A stretch of 64,000 bases of DNA from the NCBI RefSeq assembly GCF_002752655.1, contig NZ_CP023737.1, positions 1,178,001-1,242,000 of the forward strand. The letters run 5' to 3'. A model generated the notes under the pieces. It did no database searches. It worked only from the letters and a program-made list of their open reading frames with translations, and had not been told where the DNA came from. The DNA is from Methylosinus trichosporium OB3b (lineage in GTDB: Bacteria; Pseudomonadota; Alphaproteobacteria; Rhizobiales; Beijerinckiaceae). The position numbers were made by a program, and so were the translations under genes. Numbering within the stretch: position 1 is the stretch's first letter; every line of letters starts with the position of its first letter. Of the stretch, positions 28,534-36,471 are shown one piece after another.

Positions 28534-29550
28534 TCAAAAGAAATGCGTCGAGCGCAGATCGAAATCGCAGTTGCCGGTGGTTCGATAGCGATCGAACCAA
28601 GCCTTCTCCATCTGGCCGACATTGAAATAGACTCTGTCGTTCCGCTCGTCGCCGGACACGAGGCAGAGTTCTTGTCGCGATGGCGCCGCATGATAAGCGG
28701 TGCGCCATTTTTCTGATAGCTCCACCACGACCTCCTCGCACGAGCGGGCCTCGGCCCAGCTCAGCGCCTCTTCGTCGAGGCGAAGATCAACAGCCATTTC
28801 CTCGGCTTCCGCGGGCGTCGAGCGGACGAACTCGATCCATTCCCGCTCGCTTCGCCAATTTGCGTAATCAGAGCGCAGGCTGGCTCTGACCCGGGGCGAG
28901 AGCATCTCGAAATCGCTTCGCGTCAGCCGCTCGGCTTCGAGGCGCCGCGCTAAGCCGGAATAGAACAGTGGAAGAGACCAGCGTTCGCTATCCGCGCCCC
29001 CGACGCCGTCCAATTCGTCGAACAACGCCTCGAGCGAGGCCAGGTTGTCGCGGAGCAGAATCACCCGCTGCTGGAGGCGAAAGCCCATATCGCGTGCGAG
29101 ACGCAGCGTTTCCATCTGGAATTGATAATTGCCGGGCATATTGTTCCAATAATCATGTTTGTCGCCATGACCGCTGAAGGTCGCGACGATCGTGTCGACG
29201 CCAAGTCGGCGTCGCTTCTCGAGCCATTCGCGCATCTCTGTTCGCGTGCGATGGGCGACGCCGCCGAGCAGAGCGTTACGTGAGACCCAATTCTGCATCT
29301 CGTCGATGCGTTGCACTCCCTCCAGGGTCTCGTCGTCATGATCGTCACTATTGCCGAACCACGGCCAGATCTCAAAGTCGGGACGATGCGCGGCGCGCCA
29401 AGCGACGAAGCGTTCGATGAGCGCGAGATAGCGCGGGAAGAGGACGCCCGATGTTTTGTAGGAACGCAATTGGCAATAGCGGCAATGATGATAGCAGGTC
29501 GTTCCATTCGCGTGCAGGGTGATGCCGGTGATGATGATCTCGCGCCCCAT
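28534..29550 (-). CDS. Radical SAM protein of the nitrogenase-like operon
   Basis: A 338-residue protein starting one base after the stop of the binding-protein gene. The canonical CxxxCxxC cluster motif is Cys19, Cys23 and Cys26 in TTCYHHCRYCQL. It is followed by features of a TIM-barrel radical SAM core (FEIWPWFGNSDDHDDET, VATFSGHGDKHDY). No NifB-type NifX domain and no clear SPASM domain is seen, though two more Cys lie near the C-terminus (ELCLVSG, GNCDFD). As the last gene in an operon led by a NifD homologue it may make or modify a metal cofactor or a small metal-binding molecule. Substrate unknown. Confidence 0.85.
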   Translation of the reverse strand: MGREIIITGITLHANGTTCYHHCRYCQLRSYKTSGVLFPRYLALIERFVAWRAAHRPDFEIWPWFGNSDDHDDETLEGVQRIDEMQNWVSRNALLGGVAHRTRTEMREWLEKRRRLGVDTIVATFSGHGDKHDYWNNMPGNYQFQMETLRLARDMGFRLQQRVILLRDNLASLEALFDELDGVGGADSERWSLPLFYSGLARRLEAERLTRSDFEMLSPRVRASLRSDYANWRSEREWIEFVRSTPAEAEEMAVDLRLDEEALSWAEARSCEEVVVELSEKWRTAYHAAPSRQELCLVSGDERNDRVYFNVGQMEKAWFDRYRTTGNCDFDLRSTHFF

Positions 29551-29551
29551 T

Positions 29552-30700
29552 TCAACGTCTCTCGTTTTCCGGTGTCCGCGCAAAGCGCTCGCCGTCGCGC
29601 GCTCGCGCATTTTCCTCGAGGCTCAGCGCCTCGTCGAGCGCCGCTTCGGACAATGCGACGCCAAACGCCTCCTCATAAGCGCGCGAGAACTTCTCCCGCA
29701 TCTTCGGCGCCATCTTTTCAGGATAGAGGATTTCCACGAGCCATTGCAGCATCAGCGGCTCTTCGAGCAGTCCCTCCATTCGCGCCCCGCCCATCGGCTC
29801 CCGATAGACGCGGCGCGTCCTGACGGCGGGGAGGCAGCGAAAGGCCGGATCAGCGAGAAAGCTCGCAACGGCGTCGCTCTCGATGAAGCCCGATAGAACG
29901 ACCACGTCGGGCGCGAGCGCCATGAGCTCCTCCTTCTGTGGAAATCGCTCCGTGCGGACGATGTTCTGCGCGCCGACCATCTCGAGCAGCGAGGCGATTC
30001 TCGTCCAGGAGACGGCGAGAACGACGGGCTCTAGCTGATAGAAATAGGCGACGCGCGGAGGGGCGCCAGATAGAGGAACGGTCGCGATGACCTCGTTCAT
30101 CTCGCGCCGATAGCGTCGAGCGAGCTCGTCGAAACGTGGTCGTTGTCGCGAGACATCGGCGAGCAGACGCCACGTCTCTTCCATGTTCGTCGCATTGGTG
30201 CGTGCGGGGTCGGCGTCGAGCGGCACGACCGGCGCGCCGAGCGCGCGCAGTCCGCTCGCCATCCAGCTCCACGAGAGCGCGGCGTCGGCGTGTAGCGCGA
30301 GAAAAGCTTCGGGGTCGCCTGGAATGGCGCTTTCCCCCCGTGTCGGCGCATGAGCGAGCCTGCTAGCATCTGGAAAGACGAAACGCAGGAGACGACGCGA
30401 CAGCTCGTTCGTCTCCCCTTCTACAGGGAGGCCGGCGATATGTTCGATGCCGTCGAGCGTCGCATAGTGCCAGGCGACGGGTGCGTAGATGACCGCGCGC
30501 CGCGCAGGTCCATCGAGCATGATCGGCGCGCCGGCGATGCTCGCAATGCTCGATCCGGCTTTGCGCGGCGCGACGCTCGGTCCAATTAGCGCATAGAGAA
30601 AGCAGGGCAGGCAGACACAAAAGCACAGGCTCGCGCCGCCGAGCCGCCGGCGGTTCGCCGGCGGCTCCTCGATCGATTCGCCTCGCAGGCCTCTGCGCAT
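29552..30700 (-). CDS. Periplasmic metal/siderophore-binding protein
   Basis: A 382-residue protein of the type III (FecB/BtuF/TroA) binding-protein fold. After a basic N-terminus comes a hydrophobic, Cys-containing segment (LCFCVCLPCFLYALIG), either a signal or lipoprotein anchor. Fold landmarks: AVIYAPVAWHYATLDG, the AFLALHADAALSWSW segment after a short loop, and VAYFYQLEPVVLAVSWTRIASLLEMVG. No permease or ATPase gene accompanies it, so it must either share another ABC transporter or act as a chaperone for the ligand brought in by the TonB receptor encoded just upstream. Confidence 0.85.
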   Translation of the reverse strand: MRRGLRGESIEEPPANRRRLGGASLCFCVCLPCFLYALIGPSVAPRKAGSSIASIAGAPIMLDGPARRAVIYAPVAWHYATLDGIEHIAGLPVEGETNELSRRLLRFVFPDASRLAHAPTRGESAIPGDPEAFLALHADAALSWSWMASGLRALGAPVVPLDADPARTNATNMEETWRLLADVSRQRPRFDELARRYRREMNEVIATVPLSGAPPRVAYFYQLEPVVLAVSWTRIASLLEMVGAQNIVRTERFPQKEELMALAPDVVVLSGFIESDAVASFLADPAFRCLPAVRTRRVYREPMGGARMEGLLEEPLMLQWLVEILYPEKMAPKMREKFSRAYEEAFGVALSEAALDEALSLEENARARDGERFARTPENERR

Positions 30701-30706
30701 GACCGG

Positions 30707-32944
30707 TCAAAACTTCGCAGCGACCGAGAAGGCGGCGGTTCTCGACGCGCCGAGATAACTGTCAGTCAGCCAATAGTGCGTGTCCGCGACATTGTTGACG
30801 TTGACGCGGAAGATCAACGGCGTTCCCGCGAGAACCGTCTGATAGCGCAGGCCGAGATCGAATGTCGTGTAGGCTGGAACTTTTAACGTGTTGTAGATGT
30901 CCGAATAGAAGTTGCCGACATGGTTGACGCCGCCCGTCATGGTGAGGCCGGCGAGCCAGGGCAGATCATATTCGGCATAGAATTTCACCATATGATTGGC
31001 TACGTCCCAGGGGCGCTTGCCTTCGAGCTGGGCGTTGGTGGCGTTGGAGACGCGCGGATCGAAGATGGTCACTCCGCCGAGCAGCGTCAAACCCTCGAGG
31101 ATTTTTCCGGAAACTCCCAGCTCGACGCCATTGTGGCGTTCGCGGCCGTCCTGAACGAGCGTGCGCGTGCCGTCGCCATTGAAGCGGGTGAAAGCATAGC
31201 CGCGCTCCGTGTCGAAATAGTTGAAAGTGAGAAGCGCGCCGCCGAGCTTGGCTTTCACGCCCGCCTCATAGCTGGAGGACCGCGTCGGCGGCAGAACCAC
31301 GCCGGCGTTGGTGGCGTTGTTGGGCGCGATCTGTCCCTGATCCAATCCTTCGAGATAGGAGAAGTAAGTCGAGAGCCAGTCGGTGGGCTTCACGAGGATC
31401 GATGCCGCCGGAACCCATGCGGAACGGTCATAGGCGGACTGTCGCGCATTGGTCTGCGGATTATAGGTGTATTGCTTGACCGTGGCCTGTGTTACGCCGG
31501 CCATGATTGTCAGATATTGCGTGATGTCGATCTGATCGCCGATAAAAAGATTGAAATTCTGGGTGGTCTGCCGCAATTGCGCCGATGCGTCGACGCTGTT
31601 GAAGTAAGCAGGTTTCGCGATATAGACAGGTCCGGCGAAGACGCTGCTGGCGCCGGGATAATAGGGCGTGTCCTCCGACCACCAATTGCGCGGAACCGTG
31701 AAATTCTGCGAAACGCCGTTGACGCCGACGGTGAGCGTATGAGCCGCGCCGAAGCTGTCGAATTTGGCGTCGAGATATTGATAGGCCGACATGCTCGAGG
31801 TGTGGAACCCGTCCGAGGCCCAGACCGTCTGATCATAGGCGCCGTCGGCGGAGACGAAGTCATTCTCGGTCGCGAGGAAGGAGGACTGCTGATCCGCGAA
31901 GCGGAAGCCGGTTCGCGAGCCGAGGAAGGGCGCGAGCTTCACGGCCAGCGTCGTGTCGGCGTGAGCGATCTGCTTGTGATTATAGGTCCACTTCTGACTC
32001 CAATCGCGCGAGGAATCAGGCGCCCCCGGATAGTTGGGCGTGTCGTAATAGGCTCCCCAGGACGCTTCGAGGGCATGGATGAGATTGTTGCGGTAGCCGG
32101 CTTCGATCTGCCAGAGCGCGTCGGGGCCGAGATGAACGTCGAGCGCCGCGGTGACGAGCTGGCGGTTGATCGTCTGATCGGAGATTTGAGTCGGCCCATA
32201 TTGCTCGACGATATTGACGCGATAGCCGAGTTCCGGATGTCCCGGAACTGGCCCGCCGAAGTCGCCGTGGACATAGCCGGACGAGTTGTTGAAGGCGCCG
32301 AGAGTCACATTGGCGAGCGGCGTCGCGGTGGGACGCTTCTGCACGAAATTGATCATGCCGCCTGGCGCATTTTGTCCGTTCAAGAAGCCGGTGACGCCCG
32401 TCACGACTTCGACGCGCTCCTTGTCCTCGAGGTCCTGAACATTGGACCCGAGCGTCTTGAATCCGTCCTGTGTCTGCATGACGCCGCTGCTCGAGCCAAA
32501 GCTCGCAGTGCCGAAGCCGCGTATCGTCACGCTAGCCGAATCGGTATAGCTCGCGGGCACGTAATTCTGGAGGAAGGGCGACACCTTCGCGAGATCGGTG
32601 AGAGTGTAGACCTGTAGATTGTCGACGAGCTCGCGCGAGAGCACGCTCACATTGAGCGGCGTGTCGAGGATGCGCCTCTGAGTAAAGGGACCGACGCCGG
32701 AAATAAGCGACGCTGCATAGCCGTCAGCGGCCGAGCCGTCGCTCTGCAACGCTTGGTCGGGCGTGCGCACGGGCGCGGCGACGTCGATCGGCGGCAGCGA
32801 TGTCGGACCGTCCGCATCCTGCGCTCGGCGGCTCTCGGCGCGTGCGATCGTCGTGACACTCGCGAAGGATGCGGCGACGCATGCGAAGCGCGCAAAGCGG
32901 AGGAATTCGGCGTCGGACCTACTCGTTCGATGCTTCTCGGCCAT
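30707..32944 (-). CDS. TonB-dependent outer-membrane receptor
   Basis: A 745-residue receptor of the siderophore type. After a signal peptide (VAASFASVTTIARA) comes the plug domain (TPLNVSVLSRELVDN, VTIRGFG, NAPGGMINFVQKRP) and a beta barrel ending in KF. The start at 32944 follows a GAGAGGTGAG ribosome site. It lies between the NifD-like gene and the binding-protein gene with short gaps, so the operon imports a metal chelate or similar compound. There is no N-terminal STN signalling domain, unlike the receptor at the right edge of the window. Confidence 0.93.
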   Translation of the reverse strand: MAEKHRTSRSDAEFLRFARFACVAASFASVTTIARAESRRAQDADGPTSLPPIDVAAPVRTPDQALQSDGSAADGYAASLISGVGPFTQRRILDTPLNVSVLSRELVDNLQVYTLTDLAKVSPFLQNYVPASYTDSASVTIRGFGTASFGSSSGVMQTQDGFKTLGSNVQDLEDKERVEVVTGVTGFLNGQNAPGGMINFVQKRPTATPLANVTLGAFNNSSGYVHGDFGGPVPGHPELGYRVNIVEQYGPTQISDQTINRQLVTAALDVHLGPDALWQIEAGYRNNLIHALEASWGAYYDTPNYPGAPDSSRDWSQKWTYNHKQIAHADTTLAVKLAPFLGSRTGFRFADQQSSFLATENDFVSADGAYDQTVWASDGFHTSSMSAYQYLDAKFDSFGAAHTLTVGVNGVSQNFTVPRNWWSEDTPYYPGASSVFAGPVYIAKPAYFNSVDASAQLRQTTQNFNLFIGDQIDITQYLTIMAGVTQATVKQYTYNPQTNARQSAYDRSAWVPAASILVKPTDWLSTYFSYLEGLDQGQIAPNNATNAGVVLPPTRSSSYEAGVKAKLGGALLTFNYFDTERGYAFTRFNGDGTRTLVQDGRERHNGVELGVSGKILEGLTLLGGVTIFDPRVSNATNAQLEGKRPWDVANHMVKFYAEYDLPWLAGLTMTGGVNHVGNFYSDIYNTLKVPAYTTFDLGLRYQTVLAGTPLIFRVNVNNVADTHYWLTDSYLGASRTAAFSVAAKF

Positions 32945-33037
32945 GTTCTCACCTCTCGAAGATTCGTGCGAACAGACGCGTGTCGTCGATGCCGTGACGA
33001 CAGCGATCATATTCCGGGTTTTTGTGGAGCTGAAAAA

Positions 33038-34591
33038 TTAGGCGCGCTGTTTCCAGGGCGTCGCGACGATGCGTCGCCAGGTCGCGTTCGTCGCTTTATC
33101 GAGCGCCTCCGCGAGACAGGCGAACCCGTCGTAACCCCAGAAGGCGTTGCCTTTTCGATCAAAGAAGGGAGAGAAGGGCAGAGCGACCTGCGCGCGCTTT
33201 CGCCATTCATATTCGCCGCGCGATTCGCCGTCGCCGAAATGCAGGACGAGATCGGGCTTGGCCTCGGCGAGATAGGAGTCGATCGCCGCTTCGTCGGGAT
33301 GATCGGCGTCGCATCTGAGGCGCGGCGTTCGGCGCTTGCCCGTCTTGCCGATCCAGCCGGAGGCGTCGCCGATGCGCAGTCCCAAGAGACGATAGGGCTC
33401 GAGCTGTGTCTCCGTCATCGGACGAAAATGCAACATGAGCTTGTTCCGCAGACGCGGGCGATAGCGCTCGATGGTCGCGCGCACCAGCGCCTCTCCACGC
33501 GCGATCGTCTGCTCGGCGCGGCGCGCGGTTCGGCGATCAAGACGCTCACCGATCGCGCGCAACGAAGCCGTCGTCATGGACGGACTCTCGAAGCAGGTCC
33601 AGATGATCGGCGTCGAGAGCCATTGACGCAAAAGATCCGCATAGCCGCCGCGCATGTCCTCGTCCATCACATCGACGGCGCCTGCGAAGCCGATGATGAA
33701 GCGGCAATCCTTCATGCGCGCGAGATCTAGGCTCGAGGATTGCGTGATCTCGTGAACCGTTTCAATGCCCATATCGGCGAGCAGCTTGGAGACGATCCAG
33801 ACGAGCGCCGGCGCTTCGCGCGCGTAGGGCAGAGCCACGTGCATCTTCTTCGAGGAGGGGCGGCTGAAGATCCGGGAGGCGGACTGCAGCGCGGCGGCTG
33901 TCTCGACCGCCCAAGATTTGTAGGTGTCGAGAGGCAGCACGAGCCTCTGCGTTCGCCGCATCTCGATTTTCGCAATGCCCTTCACGTTCGAGTCGAGCAG
34001 CGCCACGGGGTCCTCGCTCGTAACAGCGAAGCCGCGCGCCAGCGGAAACAATTCGACGGCTTCGCTCATAGCGCGTCGCAACCGCTCGTCGCCGCCGTCC
34101 TCGAGATCGTCCGCGCGAAGATCTGTGCAGAAATGCAGCGCACTGAAGCTTTCGATCCCTTGAGCGAAGCCGGGCGCGCGCAGCCGAAGGCTCTGCCCAT
34201 AGGCGCCGCAGCCCACCGGGCCGTGATCGAGCGGAATCATGTCGAGCGCGGACGCCCAGCTGGCGACGCTGCGGCCGTGCAGACCGCCGCTGCAGAAGTC
34301 GATCTTGCCGGCGTCCGGATAGGACGGCGGCGAGAAATAGCGCGGACGCGCCGGATCGCGACTTTCGTCGGCGCGTGGCGCAGGCTTCTCCCCGGCGCAG
34401 AGCTTGGGCTTGCGGCCGCGCGGGTCCTTTCGATAGTCGACGTCCGGAGCCGGCGCGATCGTCTGAACTGGGACGGGCGACGCAGGCTCGATAACGATGC
34501 CCGTCTTTCCAGCAGAAGGACCGGTTCGCCAACGGATCGACTGACTCTTCGCGCGTTTCGGCAAGAATGGGTTGAGGGAGCGCATCTGCAT
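33038..34591 (-). CDS. Stand-alone NifD-like nitrogenase component 1 homologue
   Basis: A 517-residue protein that aligns by eye along its length with the nitrogenase alpha subunit. DHGPVGCGAYGQS matches NifD SHGPVGCGQYS, and FCTDLRADDLEDGGDERL matches FTSDFQERDIVFGGDKKL. P-cluster ligands Cys100 and Cys128 are present, but the third is Asp194 (SEDP instead of SECP). Cys296 (MKDCRF) sits where the cofactor Cys is expected, while the cofactor His near the C-terminus (MHSW) is replaced by PFFDR. The first 90 residues are an extra, Arg/Pro-rich extension. No NifK, NifH or NifEN gene is near. Fold assignment is strong; catalysis of N2 reduction is very unlikely. Confidence 0.88.
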   Translation of the reverse strand: MQMRSLNPFLPKRAKSQSIRWRTGPSAGKTGIVIEPASPVPVQTIAPAPDVDYRKDPRGRKPKLCAGEKPAPRADESRDPARPRYFSPPSYPDAGKIDFCSGGLHGRSVASWASALDMIPLDHGPVGCGAYGQSLRLRAPGFAQGIESFSALHFCTDLRADDLEDGGDERLRRAMSEAVELFPLARGFAVTSEDPVALLDSNVKGIAKIEMRRTQRLVLPLDTYKSWAVETAAALQSASRIFSRPSSKKMHVALPYAREAPALVWIVSKLLADMGIETVHEITQSSSLDLARMKDCRFIIGFAGAVDVMDEDMRGGYADLLRQWLSTPIIWTCFESPSMTTASLRAIGERLDRRTARRAEQTIARGEALVRATIERYRPRLRNKLMLHFRPMTETQLEPYRLLGLRIGDASGWIGKTGKRRTPRLRCDADHPDEAAIDSYLAEAKPDLVLHFGDGESRGEYEWRKRAQVALPFSPFFDRKGNAFWGYDGFACLAEALDKATNATWRRIVATPWKQRA

Positions 34592-34613
34592 TCGGGCGTC
34601 TCATTAGGTAGTG

Positions 34614-34650
34614 TGGTTATATAACCAGGCGAAGCGGAGCCTCCTGTCAA
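34614..34650 (-). promoter_or_regulatory. Promoter and palindromic operator of the nitrogenase-like operon
   Basis: On the minus strand a perfect -35 hexamer TTGACA (34650-34645) is followed after 18-20 bases by TGGTTATATAACCA (34627-34614), a perfect 14-bp palindrome covering the -10 position. The first ATG is 23 bases downstream. A protein binding the palindrome would block RNA polymerase. The half-site TTATATAA resembles ModE-type Mo-boxes, but other metal regulators fit equally. Confidence 0.6.
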
Positions 34651-34788
34651 TAATTTTTTATTTGTTTGTAATCGGATAAAGCGCTGTCTGTTTACTGACA
34701 TTCGATCTTGCAACTTTCGGACAACGTTCGCTTATCGAGCTCCCCTCAAAAAATGTCGCAATTTCAAACAGTAGCACGCTACGATCGC

Positions 34789-34966
34789 TATGTCGCCATG
34801 CCTCCGGCGCGCCTTGTAGGGCTTTCGATAACGTCACCAGCAGGTCGAGGAGCGGACGCTTCGGCTTGGCCAGACTTGCCTCTTCGACCATATTGCTTTC
34901 CGGCTGAACACGCGCGAGACGGCCGCGAGCGAGTTGCGGGGGCCATATGGCTTCGGACGATGCGGA
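34789..34966. repeat. 178-bp repeat of the hsdM upstream region, left copy
   Basis: Matches 51889-52066 with few differences, including the first codons of hsdM (MASDDAE). Here it is joined to the antitoxin tail rather than to hsdM. Confidence 0.9.
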
Positions 34967-35120
34967 AGAAGCGCGCGAAATTTTACGGCGAGCGGTGAGC
35001 GGCGTCGTAGCGCCCGAGAATCTCGGTCAGGCCATTCACGCTCGCTTCGCCGCCATCGGCGGCGTGGAGCTGGAGCTTCCCGCGCGCGGCCCGATGCGCG
35101 AGCCGCCGTCATTCTCATGA
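34947..35120 (+). CDS. Chimeric 57-residue antitoxin tail with HsdM start
   Basis: The frame starts with the HsdM initiation codons (MASDDAE) and runs without a break into the last 51 residues of the antitoxin (EAREILRRAVSGVVAPENLG and on to PPSFS). The ribbon-helix-helix DNA-binding part is lost and the toxin-binding part is kept. The TGA stop overlaps the toxin ATG (ATGA), as in the original pair. Whether it is translated and neutralises the toxin is not known, but the toxin gene behind it is intact, which suggests it does. Confidence 0.7.
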   Translation: MASDDAEEAREILRRAVSGVVAPENLGQAIHARFAAIGGVELELPARGPMREPPSFS

Positions 35121-35149
35121 GCGACGCCGTTATCCTGCTCGACACCAAT
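34965..35149. repeat. 185-bp direct repeat, right copy
   Basis: Second copy of 28330-28514, here continuous with the complete toxin gene. Confidence 0.9.
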
Positions 35150-35560
35150 GTCGTCTCCGAGCTGATGCGATCGAAGCCGGCGAAGGCGGTCCTGGACTGG
35201 TTCGCCGCACAGGACTCGACCAGGCTGTTTTTCAGCGCGGTGAGTGAAGCCGAGCTGCGCACGGGCGCGGCGATTCTTCCCGCCGGCAAGCGCCGCGATA
35301 GCCTGACCGCCACCATCGACATCATGATCAGCGAGGATTTCGCGGGCCGCATCCTGCCATTCGACAGCGGTGCGGCCAAAGCTTATGCGGCCATCGCCGC
35401 GGCCCGTCGGGCGGCGGGCCAGCCGATCATGGAAGCCGATTGCCAGATCGCCGCCATCGCCCGCGCCCGAGGAGCTGCGGTGGCGACGCGGAATGTCCGC
35501 GATTTCGAGGGGTGCGAAGTCGCGATCGTCGATCCATGGCGATCTTCCAGCGTCCCGTAG
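35117..35560 (+). CDS. vapC: VapC/FitB-type PIN-domain toxin
   Basis: A 147-residue RNase of the PIN family. The acidic metal-binding residues are visible in LLDTNVVSELM (Asp, Glu), SEAELRTGAAIL (Glu) and PIMEADCQIAAIA (Glu, Asp), followed by the ATRNVRDFEGCEV signature with the last Asp. Such toxins cleave tRNA or other RNA when the antitoxin decays. It is complete, but its antitoxin is only the 57-residue chimera directly upstream; a full antitoxin lies 6.6 kb to the left in the same element. Confidence 0.92.
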   Translation: MSDAVILLDTNVVSELMRSKPAKAVLDWFAAQDSTRLFFSAVSEAELRTGAAILPAGKRRDSLTATIDIMISEDFAGRILPFDSGAAKAYAAIAAARRAAGQPIMEADCQIAAIARARGAAVATRNVRDFEGCEVAIVDPWRSSSVP

Positions 35561-35777
35561 CGCGTCGAATATCGATGCAAGACCTTCTCGGAGCGTCGTT
35601 TCACGCATTCGGTCGGACAGAAGGCGATGCGCTTTCGTCGACCGACGAGAGGTGATAGGCAGCGCCGTCCGAGCCATTGCCGAGCCGGACGGCCCTCCCC
35701 TCCTCTCTCGATCGCGCGCGCTCGTTCTCGCGACGGACGGATGCGAGCGGACTGCATGAGGCGAAGGAAGGGAGACG

Positions 35778-36170
35778 ATGAAAGGGTTGATCGTCGATGA
35801 GCCATGGATCGGCGCGATCCTCTCCGGCCGCAAGAGCTGGGAGATGCGCTCCTCGAGGACGACGCATCGCGGCCGCTTCGCCCTGATCCGGAAAGGATCG
35901 GGTCTGGTGGTGGGCCTCGCCGATCTGATCGGCTGCGAGCCTGCGATCGTATCCCTCGAAGCGTATGCCGCCGCAGAGGCGAGACATTGCATACCGGCCG
36001 AGCGCCAGAAAGCCGCCTTCGAGGGCCGCTGGCGCATCCCTTGGGTATTGGCCGATGTGGTCTCGCTCGCTCGGCCGGTCCCCTATGTTCATCCGCGAGG
36101 AGCGGTGACATGGGTCGTGCTCGCGGACGACGTCGCCGCGACGATCGCCGATGCGCTCTCTGCGCCATAG
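35778..36170 (+). CDS. ASCH-domain protein
   Basis: A 130-residue protein starting at ATG 35778 behind AAGGAAGGGAG. The start of the ASCH fold is clear (KGLIVDEPWIGAILSGRKSWEMRS), with the conserved GxKxWE-type segment and a later VVGLADLIGC strand. ASCH domains bind RNA or modified nucleotides and are common in accessory islands. It stands alone between the toxin and the CRISPR array; no partner gene is evident. Confidence 0.8.
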   Translation: MKGLIVDEPWIGAILSGRKSWEMRSSRTTHRGRFALIRKGSGLVVGLADLIGCEPAIVSLEAYAAAEARHCIPAERQKAAFEGRWRIPWVLADVVSLARPVPYVHPRGAVTWVVLADDVAATIADALSAP

Positions 36171-36471
36171 CGTTGGGCCGGGGCGGCGCGAGGCGCCGGG
36201 AGCAGGAGCCGCCCGCGCTCCGAGCACAGGCGCGACCCCCGTGAGGAATCGAGCAGTTTTCTAAGACATCCATACCTCGGCGTGGCTACGAAAACCGCGG
36301 CGGCGGCGCCAGGCCGGCTCCCCTTATTGGGCTTTCGCAGCACCGACGCCCGTGTGACGGACGCTCTTGTGCTTCCGAACATTCCGTCCCGAAGCCCAGC
36401 CTCTGCGCTGTGGCGACGCTTGCTTCGTCGAGGCGGAGAATCATGGCCGAACGCGCCGCCGCTGTGGCGGG
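36171..36471. other. Gene-free stretch at leader-distal end of the CRISPR array
   Basis: No gene is seen. The sequence is GC-rich and lacks an AT-rich leader, which agrees with the array being read from the other side. Confidence 0.4.

Noticed and set aside
33038..34591. A working nitrogenase
   Set aside because: Only one component-1-like subunit is encoded, key ligands differ and no reductase is present in the window.
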